This document shows, one piece after another, positions 1 through 10,088 of a DNA stretch of 64,000 nt (position 1 is the stretch's first letter; each line of letters starts with the position of its first letter). The DNA is taken from NCBI RefSeq assembly GCF_900106755.1, contig NZ_FNNN01000001.1:372001-436000 (forward strand). Direction: 5' to 3'. Source of the DNA: Bacteroides faecis MAJ27 (GTDB lineage: Bacteria > Bacteroidota > Bacteroidia > Bacteroidales > Bacteroidaceae). A model generated the notes under the pieces. That model did no database searches. It was not told the origin of the DNA and saw nothing but the letters and a program-made list of their open reading frames with translations. The translations under genes and the position numbers were made by a program.

Positions 1-560
1 TCATCTACCGTATTACGTTCTTTCAGCAGTTCAGCAGTAGAAATATCCAATGGAATCGGTTCTTCCCCCAAAATCACAAATGGACCGTAGGAACGGAAAA
101 TCATGAAGTAATAGAAAGCACGCAAAGCTCTGGCTTGCGCTTTCCACTGTTTGCGTTGTGCGGCCGAAGCTTCCAAACAACGGTCTACATTCATGATAAA
201 TGTACTGGCACGAGAAATTCCTTTATAATACTCGATGTACCAGAAGTTTATCCATGAGGAACCTGCATAGGTGGCTCCGGAAGCCCATTCGCTACCATTA
301 TTTCCGTCCCATGAAAGCTTGCATTCCAACGAACCGGTTGTCCAGATCCCCGACATCGTATTCCTTGCAGAACGTTCTAATGTTTCATCGGGCACATAAT
401 TATACACGTTATTCAAAAACTGTTCTGTCTTCGAGCGATTAGTAAACGTATCCTCCAAGTCATATTGTTCACCGGGGATTGCATCGAAGAAATCATTGCA
501 CGAACTAAGTCCGACCGCCAAACACAGCGCCAAAGTTCCTATTTTAAATATATTTTTCAT
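1..560 (-). CDS. SusD-family outer-membrane glycan-binding lipoprotein, N-terminal part (SusD1)
   Basis: Only the first 186 codons lie in the window; the gene runs off the left edge. The product starts MKNIFKIGTLALCLAVGLSS and has a lipobox ending in LSSC, so it should be lipidated and exported to the cell surface. The motif ARALRAFYYF followed by YGP and an EEPIPLD segment is the tetratricopeptide-like N-terminal region of RagB/SusD proteins. It starts 24 bases after the SusC1 stop, so the two are co-transcribed. SusD proteins form a lid on the SusC barrel and bind the glycan. It is a clear paralogue of SusD2 at 12862-14796, which shares the same lipobox region (CxDFF...IPG) and the FIxNVD motif. 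Confidence 0.93.
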   Translation of the reverse strand, partial: MKNIFKIGTLALCLAVGLSSCNDFFDAIPGEQYDLEDTFTNRSKTEQFLNNVYNYVPDETLERSARNTMSGIWTTGSLECKLSWDGNNGSEWASGATYAGSSWINFWYIEYYKGISRASTFIMNVDRCLEASAAQRKQWKAQARALRAFYYFMIFRSYGPFVILGEEPIPLDISTAELLKERNTVD

Positions 561-584
561 ATCCTTCTTGCTAACTGATTATTA

Positions 585-3500
585 TTAAAAACTTACATTC
601 ACACCTACTGAATAAGTACGTACATTAGGATAAGCAGTACCATTATTGGTATTCAACTCCGGATCCCATAATTTGAACTTAGAGAATGTCAATAGGTTGG
701 TGCCCATCACATAAATACGCGCACTCTTCAGGAATGTTTGATTAATCAACTTCTTCGGGAGTTGGTAAGCAATAGTCAACTGTTTCAGACGCAGGAAACT
801 GACATCTTTCTGCCACCATGTGCTGGTTTTCATATTATTTTGATTCGCATTGTTTCCATGATGCAAACGAGGATAGAATACATCCTGATTAGTCGGATTG
901 TCAGCAGACCATCTGTCAGTAATGTTTGCAAACAAGTTCGTAATACCTGAACCATCATTAAAAGGATACATGGCATTGCCTCCCAAACAACGGTCTGCCT
1001 TGGCATTTCCGGCAAAGAGCGCACCGACAGAGAAATCACCTAATTGTAAATCTGCACCGAAACCATAATAAATCTTAGGTACGTCACCCTGACCTATCAG
1101 ACATTTATCATAATCGTCAATTACTCCGTCACCATTTAAATCCTTATATTTGATATCACCCACTTTCGAAATCTGTCCCGGATGCCCTTCACCAAACTGC
1201 TTGGCATGGTCCATGATCTCTTCTTCACTAGTGAATAACCCTTCGGCGATCCATCCCCAACGTCCGTTCACGTTCGTTCCTCTTTTTTCCATCCACGGAT
1301 ACTGTACCCGGGGATCATCGTTCTCTATAATTTTATCTTCATTCCATGAGAAGTTACCACGGACAGTCAGGAAACATTTCTTACCGAGTTGCTGTGTATA
1401 TTCCAATGTAGCTTCAAAACCCTTATTGTCTACCACTCCCAAATTAGCATAAGGCATTTCTACGAATCCAGAATAATCAGGAATAACGCGTCGGGTAATA
1501 AAGATGTCTTTACGATGTTCTTTAAAGATATCTAATGTCAGCGAAAGATTGTCTTTGAAAAATTTTAAGTCAACACCTAAGTCTTGCTTGCGGGAAGTAG
1601 ACCAACCGACATTGGCTCCGTACTTGCTGAACCCCCAACCACCAACACCGTTATTCTGGTCGCCAAAACGATAACCATCTACACTCGCCATCTGGTCTAG
1701 GTACATAAAACGCCGTCCTGTTACAGCATCCGTACCAACTAAGCCATCTGTATAACGCACTTTAAAGTAAGAAACAGTTTCTTGTAAAGATTCCCACCAA
1801 GCCTCATTAGAGATAGCCCAGCCAAGACCAAATGCAGGGAAGAAACCGAAACGTTTTTCTGGACTGAAGTTCTCGGAACCATTATACCCAAGGTTTGCCT
1901 CGAAAAAATAACGGTCGTTCCAGGAATAAGTAGCACGGGCAGCCAAGCCTTGTTGCTTATAGGGCAAAGAACCGATCAGATTGTCAGAACTCAAACGGTA
2001 AATCTTCTGGTTATAAAGCAAAAGACCACCTATCCGATGCAAACCGAACGAACGGTCGTAATTTAAAGAAGCTTCAAAGTAAGTACTTCTAGAGTCGGAA
2101 GCGCCTTGGTCAAATGCAAGATCTTTATGTCCTGTATAGGTCAGTGCATACCGATAATTGCCATCTGCATCAAATACATCATCATTCCACAATCCGTTTT
2201 CGTCTTTAGTTCCGGCAAAATTGTAAGTATCTTCACGTTTGTTATACTTCAGGTCACGACTGTTATGCACGTCGAAAGCCAACATGGCAGAGGCGGTAAG
2301 CCCTTTACTCCACTTCCAGAAACCAAGGTCTTGCGTCAAACGAATGTTGGAGTTCAACTGATTTCTTGCTTCATTTTTGTAACCACGACGAGTCAAATCG
2401 GCATACGGGTTACGGAGGTCACCATTGGTAGAGATACCTGGTACAGAACCATCAGGCATCATTAACGGCAAATAGACTGGATTAATCTCCATGGCTGACG
2501 CAAACAAGTCACTGGTAGATTGCTGCGGATAGTTACCCATAGAAAGGAAACCATTGAAGCCCAAATCAATAGTAGTCGTTTCTGTTGGCTTCAAGTTCAA
2601 ATTGGCGGTATAATTGTAGCGGTCGTAACGGATGTTAGCATCATAGTTCTCCATTTCAGCGGTACGTGTCAGACCTTTTTCATTATAATAACTCAATGAA
2701 ACGTAGTAAGTGGCATTAGGTACACCACCACGCACACTTACATTTACACGACGATTATGTCCCCAGTCATTGAATAATTCGTTCATCCAATCAACGTTCG
2801 GATACAAATAAGGATTGAACATCAGTGGATTATCATTCGGTAGTAATCCATGGGCTTTCTTCGTAGCCTCAATATATTGAGGAGAATATAACATACTGCC
2901 TCTAGTATCCATATACGCTTCATTGGCAGCATCCATATACGTAAAGGCATCCGCCATTTCAGGTTTCTTTGTCAATGTCACAAAACCTTCATAGTAGTCT
3001 ACTGAGAATTGCGGCTTGCCCACCTTACCCGGTTTGGTTTTAATCAGAATTACACCATTAGCACCGCGTACTCCATATACAGCTGTGGCAGAAGCATCTT
3101 TCAGCACCGTAAACGACTCAATGTCTTCAGGGTCGATATTATTGAAACTACGTTCCACACCATCCACCAATACCAGTGGTTTAGAGTTCTGACCCGCCAG
3201 TGTAGAAATACCACGGATCCAAAGATCAGAATCATCATGCCCCGGTTCTCCTGAACGTTGCACAGCTACTACACCCGGCAAACGTCCAGCAATAGCAGAA
3301 GATAAATTAGCTGTCGGCATCTTTATATCTTCTATTTTCATAGATGACTGCGCACCTACTACCGACACTTTACGTTGATGTCCGTAAGCCACAACTACCA
3401 CTTCGTCCAGTGACGATACATCTTCTGCAAGAATTACGTCCAGCACTTTCTGTTTGCCTACTTTTACCTCTTGTGATTTATATCCTATATAGGATACGAT

Positions 3501-3737
3501 AAGAATGGGATTGTTACTCGTCAGTTTCAGATTATACTGACCATTGGTGTCTGTTATGGTACCATTCGTAGTACCTTTTTCCTGAACGCTCACTCCAATG
3601 AGCAATTCGCCTTTTTCATCAGACACACGCCCTGTTACAGGAGTACCTTGTGCCCACACTACTGTACTAAATGTTAGCAGTAATGCCAATAGCCACAATG
3701 TCTTTGTGTGATGTTTTTCCATTTCAAACAAATTCAT
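585..3737 (-). CDS. SusC-family TonB-dependent outer-membrane transporter (SusC1)
   Basis: A 1050-residue SusC/RagA protein. After a signal peptide ending near VVWAQG comes a carboxypeptidase-regulatory-like domain (about 33-115, VTGRVSDEKGELLIGVSV), then the LDEVVVVAYG segment, the plug (about 120-235, ending VYGVRGANGVILIKTK), and a 22-strand-type barrel ending YSVGVNVSF with a terminal Phe. It imports oligosaccharides across the outer membrane using TonB energy. MNLFEMEK allows a second start six codons in; the longer one is given because SusC2 has the same N terminus. It is followed by SusD1 and is close in sequence to SusC2, most strongly in the first 250 residues. Confidence 0.95.
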   Translation of the reverse strand: MNLFEMEKHHTKTLWLLALLLTFSTVVWAQGTPVTGRVSDEKGELLIGVSVQEKGTTNGTITDTNGQYNLKLTSNNPILIVSYIGYKSQEVKVGKQKVLDVILAEDVSSLDEVVVVAYGHQRKVSVVGAQSSMKIEDIKMPTANLSSAIAGRLPGVVAVQRSGEPGHDDSDLWIRGISTLAGQNSKPLVLVDGVERSFNNIDPEDIESFTVLKDASATAVYGVRGANGVILIKTKPGKVGKPQFSVDYYEGFVTLTKKPEMADAFTYMDAANEAYMDTRGSMLYSPQYIEATKKAHGLLPNDNPLMFNPYLYPNVDWMNELFNDWGHNRRVNVSVRGGVPNATYYVSLSYYNEKGLTRTAEMENYDANIRYDRYNYTANLNLKPTETTTIDLGFNGFLSMGNYPQQSTSDLFASAMEINPVYLPLMMPDGSVPGISTNGDLRNPYADLTRRGYKNEARNQLNSNIRLTQDLGFWKWSKGLTASAMLAFDVHNSRDLKYNKREDTYNFAGTKDENGLWNDDVFDADGNYRYALTYTGHKDLAFDQGASDSRSTYFEASLNYDRSFGLHRIGGLLLYNQKIYRLSSDNLIGSLPYKQQGLAARATYSWNDRYFFEANLGYNGSENFSPEKRFGFFPAFGLGWAISNEAWWESLQETVSYFKVRYTDGLVGTDAVTGRRFMYLDQMASVDGYRFGDQNNGVGGWGFSKYGANVGWSTSRKQDLGVDLKFFKDNLSLTLDIFKEHRKDIFITRRVIPDYSGFVEMPYANLGVVDNKGFEATLEYTQQLGKKCFLTVRGNFSWNEDKIIENDDPRVQYPWMEKRGTNVNGRWGWIAEGLFTSEEEIMDHAKQFGEGHPGQISKVGDIKYKDLNGDGVIDDYDKCLIGQGDVPKIYYGFGADLQLGDFSVGALFAGNAKADRCLGGNAMYPFNDGSGITNLFANITDRWSADNPTNQDVFYPRLHHGNNANQNNMKTSTWWQKDVSFLRLKQLTIAYQLPKKLINQTFLKSARIYVMGTNLLTFSKFKLWDPELNTNNGTAYPNVRTYSVGVNVSF

Positions 3738-3802
3738 GTTACTTTGTTTTTTTTAATTAATACTAAGGTTATCAATCGCCTATATATTCTTATAAGCGGA
3801 GG

Positions 3803-3810
3803 CAAATTAA
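3803..3810 (-). promoter_or_regulatory. Possible SusC1 promoter -7 element
   Basis: On the minus strand this reads TTAATTTG, one mismatch from the Bacteroides -7 box TAnnTTTG, 66 bases before the SusC1 start. The same element lies 56 bases before SusC2 (18017-18024), and the sequence between box and start is also partly conserved (TTAATTAAT, AAGGTTATCAA). Neither has a TTTG box at the usual distance, which fits a promoter needing an activator, presumably the AraC-domain regulators encoded upstream. This is inference. Confidence 0.4.
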
Positions 3811-4170
3811 AAACTTTTAATATTAAGAATATTCCGCAGAAGTGACAAAATTATGTCAAAATAAAAATGCTCATTCATAGAACAGAAAGGAGAAATAAAG
3901 CACATTATAAACATCTATATATCAACACATAGCATTCATTTGCGCACAAACAGAGCACAAGTTTGCGCACATTGTATCAAGTTATAATAGCCGCCTTTTC
4001 GCCACTTTTATTAAAAAGTTTATTCGTAAGCAGTAGTAAATAAAATCTATACAGACATGAATTCAAATATATCTGTCACCCAAACGACCAAAGAACAGAA
4101 GGAATGAAGGAATCCCGAATCATTAACCGAAAGACTTTGAAAAACTAATTTCTTATCAGTCCAAATTCAT

Positions 4171-4259
4171 TCGTTCTACTGTAGTTTTCCTTTCGTTCCA
4201 CTATAGTTGGACGCAAGAAGCACTATAGTTCCTCTTACACCCAACTATAGTGGAACGAA
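4171..4259. repeat. 22-bp-period array with ACTATAGT cores
   Basis: The roughly 630-base gap between regulator 1 and SusC1 holds this array. The core ACT(A/G)TAGT(T/G) begins at 4178, 4200, 4222 and 4244, exactly 22 bases apart, four units. The second and fourth units also form a perfect 19-bp inverted repeat (4192-4210 and 4241-4259, TTCGTTCCACTATAGTTGG against its complement) around a 30-base loop. No T-run follows, so it is not an obvious terminator. Candidate roles are operator sites on one face of the helix or a structured RNA. Nothing else recognisable was seen in the gap apart from the SusC1 promoter. Confidence 0.8.
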
Positions 4260-4366
4260 TAAATAAGGACCTCGAAAGACTTAATTATCCGGAATTACTG
4301 ATCTAAGGATTCGGGTAATACATCCATAAAACTCAATTAGTAAAGAATAAGATAGTGGGGATAGCA

Positions 4367-7300
4367 TTATCGGAGTTGCTCCCGATAATCTTTCGGCGTC
4401 ATTCCGAATCGGCGGGTAAACTCTTTATAAAAATAGGAACGGCTGGAAATACCAACTTCAGCGATAACATCCTGAATAGAAAGTTCTTCATTCTGCAACA
4501 ATCGTGCAGCCTTCTCCATCCGATAACTCTTTATCAAGTCACTGGGAGCCGCATTGGATATTTCTTTAAACTTGCGATAGAATTGACGCGGACTCATCGC
4601 CATGCGGTCGGCAATTAAGGTTGATCCCAATTCTTCCTGGTCAAGATTTTGTTCTATCACTTGTAACAGTTTCCGGATAAAGTCTGCCTGTTCTTCTGTA
4701 GTACAAACAATGCGTCCGGCCCAGTCACCAAGCTCTTCCATATAAATCTGCTTTGCCTCCCGAGTACCGTAAATAGCTTTATTGACGGCTTCTTTCAAAA
4801 ATATAATATCATAAGGAAGTACAATATATGAATCAGCCCACATAATCAATTCACGCTGAATGGACGAACTTACTTTCCAACTTAACATTGGAATAAATGC
4901 CGTTTTCGAAAGTTGAGTACGATTCTTATTCACATATTCCAGGAAGTCACTCTCTGCTTTTGCATACATCAACATATCAACTAGTAACAAAGCAGGAGCT
5001 GATCTACGTATTTCTTCAAATGCAAGTTGTACACTTTTCACCGGACAAACAACAAATTCATCTGCTAGGAGATCACTTATCAGCCATACCATTTCATCCC
5101 TATCCTCCAGCAGAAGAACCGTTTTCTTCCCATGCTCTTCAGTCTCCTTGATGATAGCCGGTTCAAAGGCTAACGTCAATAAATGATCCTTTTCTCTGTC
5201 GGCATAGTGGAGCGTGACATGCAGCTGTCTCAAAGCCGCTTGCACAGAAAACAGTAATTGGCGGGTAGTTATCGCCTCTTCTGTTTCCTTAGTATCTCTT
5301 CTTCCCTCTTCTTCCGAACCGGAAAGTTGCTTATATAATTCCTTCAGAGTATCATCTACAGTAGAGAACTGCAGCAACATCTGTCCTTCCTCTTCCTTTA
5401 CATCCACTACAATATCCGACTTATGTTTTACTCCGCCAATATAAAGGTAACACCAATAGAGCATACAGCGTAAAGCATTCTTATAAACAGGATAAACAAA
5501 GTGTTCTGGTATAGCAAGTTTTACAGAAGATATATCAACGCCCTGTCCTTCCAACACATGCAAGACTTCTATAGAGAGCTCTTTCATGCACATACAACCA
5601 GTAATCGCATATTCCGTAGGGAAAAATGACTTAAGTTCTTCTACAGCCAAAGTTCCTGGACGGAAAAGAGTTGCAATAACCGTCTCGTGTACCTGCTCCA
5701 TAATTCTGAGACGCTGTTCATAAGGGAGATTTTCCGCACGCAGCTGATCACAAGAGCGATAAATGGACGTAAAGCGATTCAGTAACTCACGATTAAGACT
5801 GGCGGACTCCGGTAGAGCTTCATTGCTTTCTGCTGTCAACAGCCGCTGCATCATACGCTTCTGGAGAAAATATTTTCTTAATAAATGAATCAGATAACCG
5901 GCTATTAATATGAAAAACAGCAAGTAAATGACATAGGCTACCGTAGAAAGATACCAAGGTGGAAGAATGTACAAAGGGATAGAAAACACCTTATATTCCG
6001 TATTAAATACATCTTTCTTATAACGGACCTTTAAAACATAGCTACCCGAAGGTATTTCTAGATACGATGCTTCATTTATACTACTAAACGAGGTCCAGTC
6101 TTTATCAAATCCGTCCAGCATATAGGAGTACTCCACATCCCCTCCAGTAAGAAAGTCTGGAACAACAAAAGAAAGGGAAAAAGAAGCCTTCGCTCCTTTA
6201 AAACTTAACGCTTTGCCACCATCGGTATAATAATCCCCCAGATTAACCTCCTTACGTCCAATCATTAGCTTACGTAATAATATGTTCGGATAGAATTCCG
6301 GAGCTGTCGCCACTTCCTTATCCAAATAAAGCAAACCGTCAATGCCTCCAAAGAAAAGACGTCCGGTATAAGGACATTGATAATAGGCATCATCACTAAA
6401 CTCGCCCACCTGCACACCGGCGGCATAATAATAAGCATGCGAAGAAGTGTTTTTGGGATTATATTTAATAAGTCCACGATTAGTGCCAAGCCATAAAAAA
6501 CCATTTGCATCCTCCAATATGCCATGAATCATATCATTAAGCAACCCTTGTTCTCTACCGATATAGGAGGCACTGATTTGTTTCTTATTAAAGGTCAAAC
6601 ACACTAGTCCCGATGTTGTTCCTACATACATCCTACCATCTTTAGCACGATGCAGGCTAAGTACATCATCAACAGATTTATGCAATATTTCTTTCAAAGA
6701 AATGACTTTATATTCTTCTGTCTGTTTATCAAATCGAATTAACCCTTTTTCCCGGCTTCCCAACCAAAGAATGGAATCTCCTTCAGCTAACATAGGATAA
6801 AACATGGTTATCTCTTTTTGTTCATAAAAGAAATGATAACGCTTTTGCGATTTGAGGTGAATCTCCCCTTGTTTCCTCTCCAATATCAATTTACGAAATC
6901 CGACCCCAGCTGTAACCGCATAGAGTACGCTGTCATTCTCTTCATAGATATCATGTATTTCGATAATAGGATCTGCAGACTTATCCTCAACACAATGCAA
7001 GGCTTTATCTGCAAAAGAATAGTAAAACAGTCCAGGATTACCCGATCCTACCCAAAAGCCATCCATATAACGGCTTTGTTTTAATGAGTATGCTTGAAAC
7101 TCTCTATTCCAACGGGTATAAGATGAAGCATCCTGCCTGCCTACTGGAGAGTAAACTGTAGTAGCAGAAGCATCCATACCACCTTCATAGTCATGTACAT
7201 GTAAAAGTCCATCTCCTTTCGTGCCAAACCATAATCCGCCATATTTATCTGTCATGACAGAACGTACCTGTCGACTTAGATTGGATGATAGTTTGCTAAG

Positions 7301-8314
7301 CATCAGATTAGTGGCTATCGAGTACTTCTTAGCATACATGACAGCTCCCTGCCCATCAGAAGCTACCCAAAGAATATTCTGATGAGGATCGCGGAAAATA
7401 TCATATATACGTACATTACGGTCCACCACTTCTTCTTCATATTTTTTCGAGGTGCGTAAACGTACTAAACCATTGGTTTGAAAAGCAATTATAATGTCTT
7501 CATAAAAAGGAACAATTCCCACAACTTTCCCATATCGTTGCACCAACGAAGAAAGGTTACGAATATAGATTTTAGATCTTCTGGAAATATCATATACATA
7601 AAGATCCCGCTCTGCATCCACAAAACAGAGAATGCCATTCTGATAAAATACATTATCGATAGGTTTTGCATGAAAATCAGAAGATGAAACAGTAGGATGG
7701 ACAGACAATGTATCCAGGTCGAAGCCATCTAATGAACATTGAATCAGACTACCTGTATTCCGTGGAAAAGTCCATAAGACACCATCATCCGTGACAAAAG
7801 CACGGTGATCCATATTCTCGACAGGAGTCTCTATATTTTTGAAATGGACAAACTTTTTATGATAAGTATTATAATAAAAGATTCCTTCATTGCTTACTAC
7901 CCAAGTATCTCCTTTCGGATTGGAATGCAGATAATAATCATCTGTAAAATCATAATATCCCACTACCTGACGCGAATCTTGCGAGAAACGATTAACTCCC
8001 AAATGTGTAGTAATCCACAAACAACTGCTATCTGCCTGCTGAATAGAATGAATGACATTGTTACTCAACGTCTTTTTCATTGAGAAATCAGAACGAAAGA
8101 CCTCGATACCTTTCCCATCATAACAATTCACGCCATCATAAGTGCCAAACCACATCAACCCTGCTTTATCCTGGTAGAGGCAAAGCACAGCACTATTAGA
8201 AAGCCCTTGTTGATAATCGACTTTCCGAAAAAGATAAGCATCTTTACCCGCATCAGCCCAACAGACCAACGAACTAATAAATGTAAAAAGGCATAATATC
8301 AGACATCTTCTCAT
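4367..8314 (-). CDS. Hybrid two-component-type regulator with degenerate kinase (regulator 1)
   Basis: A 1315-residue protein with the layout of Bacteroides hybrid two-component systems: signal peptide (1-20), periplasmic propeller repeats (WFGTYDG, LWLGTNRGLI), Y_Y_Y domain (about 700-785, VEYSYMLDGFDKDW), a membrane segment (about 786-809), a cytoplasmic kinase-like part (810-1060), a receiver-like domain (1066-1185) and an AraC DNA-binding domain (about 1215-1315). No HExRTP histidine box and no clear ATP-binding N or G boxes are visible. The receiver keeps the acidic pair (ED) and the phospho-acceptor Asp1113, but has Leu1166 where the conserved Lys should be (YIVLPYD). It lies directly upstream of SusC1 and probably controls it. 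Signalling without phosphotransfer is an inference. Confidence 0.9.
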   Translation of the reverse strand: MRRCLILCLFTFISSLVCWADAGKDAYLFRKVDYQQGLSNSAVLCLYQDKAGLMWFGTYDGVNCYDGKGIEVFRSDFSMKKTLSNNVIHSIQQADSSCLWITTHLGVNRFSQDSRQVVGYYDFTDDYYLHSNPKGDTWVVSNEGIFYYNTYHKKFVHFKNIETPVENMDHRAFVTDDGVLWTFPRNTGSLIQCSLDGFDLDTLSVHPTVSSSDFHAKPIDNVFYQNGILCFVDAERDLYVYDISRRSKIYIRNLSSLVQRYGKVVGIVPFYEDIIIAFQTNGLVRLRTSKKYEEEVVDRNVRIYDIFRDPHQNILWVASDGQGAVMYAKKYSIATNLMLSKLSSNLSRQVRSVMTDKYGGLWFGTKGDGLLHVHDYEGGMDASATTVYSPVGRQDASSYTRWNREFQAYSLKQSRYMDGFWVGSGNPGLFYYSFADKALHCVEDKSADPIIEIHDIYEENDSVLYAVTAGVGFRKLILERKQGEIHLKSQKRYHFFYEQKEITMFYPMLAEGDSILWLGSREKGLIRFDKQTEEYKVISLKEILHKSVDDVLSLHRAKDGRMYVGTTSGLVCLTFNKKQISASYIGREQGLLNDMIHGILEDANGFLWLGTNRGLIKYNPKNTSSHAYYYAAGVQVGEFSDDAYYQCPYTGRLFFGGIDGLLYLDKEVATAPEFYPNILLRKLMIGRKEVNLGDYYTDGGKALSFKGAKASFSLSFVVPDFLTGGDVEYSYMLDGFDKDWTSFSSINEASYLEIPSGSYVLKVRYKKDVFNTEYKVFSIPLYILPPWYLSTVAYVIYLLFFILIAGYLIHLLRKYFLQKRMMQRLLTAESNEALPESASLNRELLNRFTSIYRSCDQLRAENLPYEQRLRIMEQVHETVIATLFRPGTLAVEELKSFFPTEYAITGCMCMKELSIEVLHVLEGQGVDISSVKLAIPEHFVYPVYKNALRCMLYWCYLYIGGVKHKSDIVVDVKEEEGQMLLQFSTVDDTLKELYKQLSGSEEEGRRDTKETEEAITTRQLLFSVQAALRQLHVTLHYADREKDHLLTLAFEPAIIKETEEHGKKTVLLLEDRDEMVWLISDLLADEFVVCPVKSVQLAFEEIRRSAPALLLVDMLMYAKAESDFLEYVNKNRTQLSKTAFIPMLSWKVSSSIQRELIMWADSYIVLPYDIIFLKEAVNKAIYGTREAKQIYMEELGDWAGRIVCTTEEQADFIRKLLQVIEQNLDQEELGSTLIADRMAMSPRQFYRKFKEISNAAPSDLIKSYRMEKAARLLQNEELSIQDVIAEVGISSRSYFYKEFTRRFGMTPKDYREQLR

Positions 8315-8364
8315 TATATTAATAGCAAGTATTATTGTTCATGTCTTATTAAATGAAACGGGAA

Positions 8365-8372
8365 CAAATATA
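8365..8372 (-). promoter_or_regulatory. Possible promoter -7 box for regulator 1
   Basis: The minus strand reads TATATTTG, a perfect TAnnTTTG box, 51 bases before the start of regulator 1. No good -33 TTTG is seen at 19-21 bases. Confidence 0.4.
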
Positions 8373-8539
8373 CTAAATATAATATAAATGAAACATTAAT
8401 AAGCAAGAAAAGTAACAAAAGCCATCGGATCGACCATTAGAAAGCTGATACAAATGTTTGGCCTAAATCCAAATATTATTCTACACGCAAGTCCCACAAA
8501 AAGGGAAATATAGACGTACGATAAAGAGTTGGATGAAAT

Positions 8540-8582
8540 AAAATCACCATCAAAAAGCACGACTTTACCTGATGGTGATTTT
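8540..8582 (-). terminator. Intrinsic terminator after the fucosidase gene
   Basis: A perfect 13-bp stem (8540-8552 with 8570-8582, AAAATCACCATCA and its complement) with a 17-base loop. On the minus strand it ends in TTTT followed by ATTT. It lies 37 bases beyond the fucosidase stop and separates the first operon from regulator 1. Confidence 0.75.
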
Positions 8583-8618
8583 ATATAAATTCAATGATTT
8601 AACTCTAAGATAAATTCA

Positions 8619-10013
8619 TCATCTTCTCTCACAATATACTCCGAACTCTGCAATGGAAGTAGTACCATTAGAATTTAAGACAGTCATTCGTACCGCATCC
8701 CCCCAAACCGTATCGAAACGGTGGATTTTCACACGCAGACCGGTAGGAGCCTTACCCTCGTAAAGAAGGTTCCATGTACCACCCGTACGGTATTCCAGAC
8801 GGTATTCCTGCAAACGGTCATTGTTACGATCCGTAATAACCACCATATTGAAAGGTTTCTCGCGCTCGAAAGTCACTGAATACCAGGGCACCTTCACTTC
8901 AGAATTAGAATTCCAGCAAGTCCCGAAATCATCGTCATTGGCAAAGTCCATGATAGCATAGTCACTGCTCCATGTACCTTCGGCAGGCTGATATTTGGCA
9001 ATATTGGAAGAGATAATAGGAGCATCCGCTTCAGGAACCGTTGCCACACGACCATCGTTCTTCCACAGTTTACCTATTTCCTTCAGAGCTCTCAATGCGT
9101 TGGCATCCATCAAGCCGTCTCTGTTGGGAGCCACGTTCAGGATAAAGTTACAGTAGGATTTGCCCATCGGGATGATGTTGTCATTGACCATTTGTGCCGG
9201 AGACTTCACAGGGGTAGTCGGGAAACTTTCTTTCCAGAACCAGTTCTGCTGTAACGGCAGGCAAGACAAGGCAGGCAGACGGTTGGTATCTTTCGAGATA
9301 TGCTGTCCGGCTCCTTGTTCGTAAGACTTGATGTCCGTGTAAAACAAAGCCTCGGCAGGATATTTCGCTGCATTCAGATCCATCACCAGACAGTTAGGCT
9401 GGATTGATTTGACCAGACGATAAATATCTTCAAAAGGTACGTCATCGTAAGAGATACGTGACCACGGGGCATCCCAACCGTCAATAATCAAAGCTGTTAT
9501 TTCACCATAGTTGGTCAACAGTTCGCGAAGTTGCTCCTTGATCATTTCGATATGCTGCGGAGTTATACACTTGGGACGCAGCCGGGCATGCGTATCGAGG
9601 ATCGAATAATAGAGCATCACTTTCATCCCTTCGGCACGGAATGCGTCGGCGTATTCTTTTACCACGTCACGCTTGAAGGGGCTGCTCATTACGCTATAAT
9701 CTGTCGTTTTAGTATCCCATATACAGAAACCGCTATGATGTTTCGTTGTCAGACATCCGTAGGTCATGTTAGCTGATTTTGCCGCTTTTGCCCATTGTTT
9801 GCAGTCCATCCTGACAGGGTTGAAAAGCTCGGGAGCAGCATCCGGGTCCGGCCAGTCCTCATTAAAGAAGGTCGGCATGTTGAAATGAATGAACATACCA
9901 CAGCGTAAATCAACGAATTCCTGTTGCAGCTGGTGCAACGACTTGGTTTGAGCATTCAAGCATAACACCGAAGTTACACTTAGGATCATCAGTAAAAACA
10001 GTCTTTTCATCAT
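8619..10013 (-). CDS. GH29 alpha-L-fucosidase with C-terminal discoidin-like domain
   Basis: A 464-residue secreted glycoside hydrolase. A signal peptide (LFLLMILSVTSVLCLNAQ) is followed by a GH29 barrel (about 25-335): the GMFIHFNMPTFF start, KHHSGFCIWD (91-100) and ALIIDGW, where Asp178 is the likely nucleophile. The last 110 residues (YAIMDFANDDDFGTCWNS onward) look like a galactose-binding/F5-8-type sandwich. It removes alpha-linked fucose from glycans, probably in the periplasm. It is the last gene of the SusC2-SusD2 operon. The linkage it cleaves cannot be told from sequence. Confidence 0.88.
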   Translation of the reverse strand: MMKRLFLLMILSVTSVLCLNAQTKSLHQLQQEFVDLRCGMFIHFNMPTFFNEDWPDPDAAPELFNPVRMDCKQWAKAAKSANMTYGCLTTKHHSGFCIWDTKTTDYSVMSSPFKRDVVKEYADAFRAEGMKVMLYYSILDTHARLRPKCITPQHIEMIKEQLRELLTNYGEITALIIDGWDAPWSRISYDDVPFEDIYRLVKSIQPNCLVMDLNAAKYPAEALFYTDIKSYEQGAGQHISKDTNRLPALSCLPLQQNWFWKESFPTTPVKSPAQMVNDNIIPMGKSYCNFILNVAPNRDGLMDANALRALKEIGKLWKNDGRVATVPEADAPIISSNIAKYQPAEGTWSSDYAIMDFANDDDFGTCWNSNSEVKVPWYSVTFEREKPFNMVVITDRNNDRLQEYRLEYRTGGTWNLLYEGKAPTGLRVKIHRFDTVWGDAVRMTVLNSNGTTSIAEFGVYCERR

Positions 10014-10088
10014 CTATTCATTTATTAATTATTAATTAGTTAAGTACATCAGCATCATCAGCTTATACTATCTTATCCACATTCATTC

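Noticed and set aside
4171..4259. The 22-bp-period arrays as CRISPR arrays
   Set aside because: Units follow each other without unique spacers, are degenerate, and no cas genes are present.
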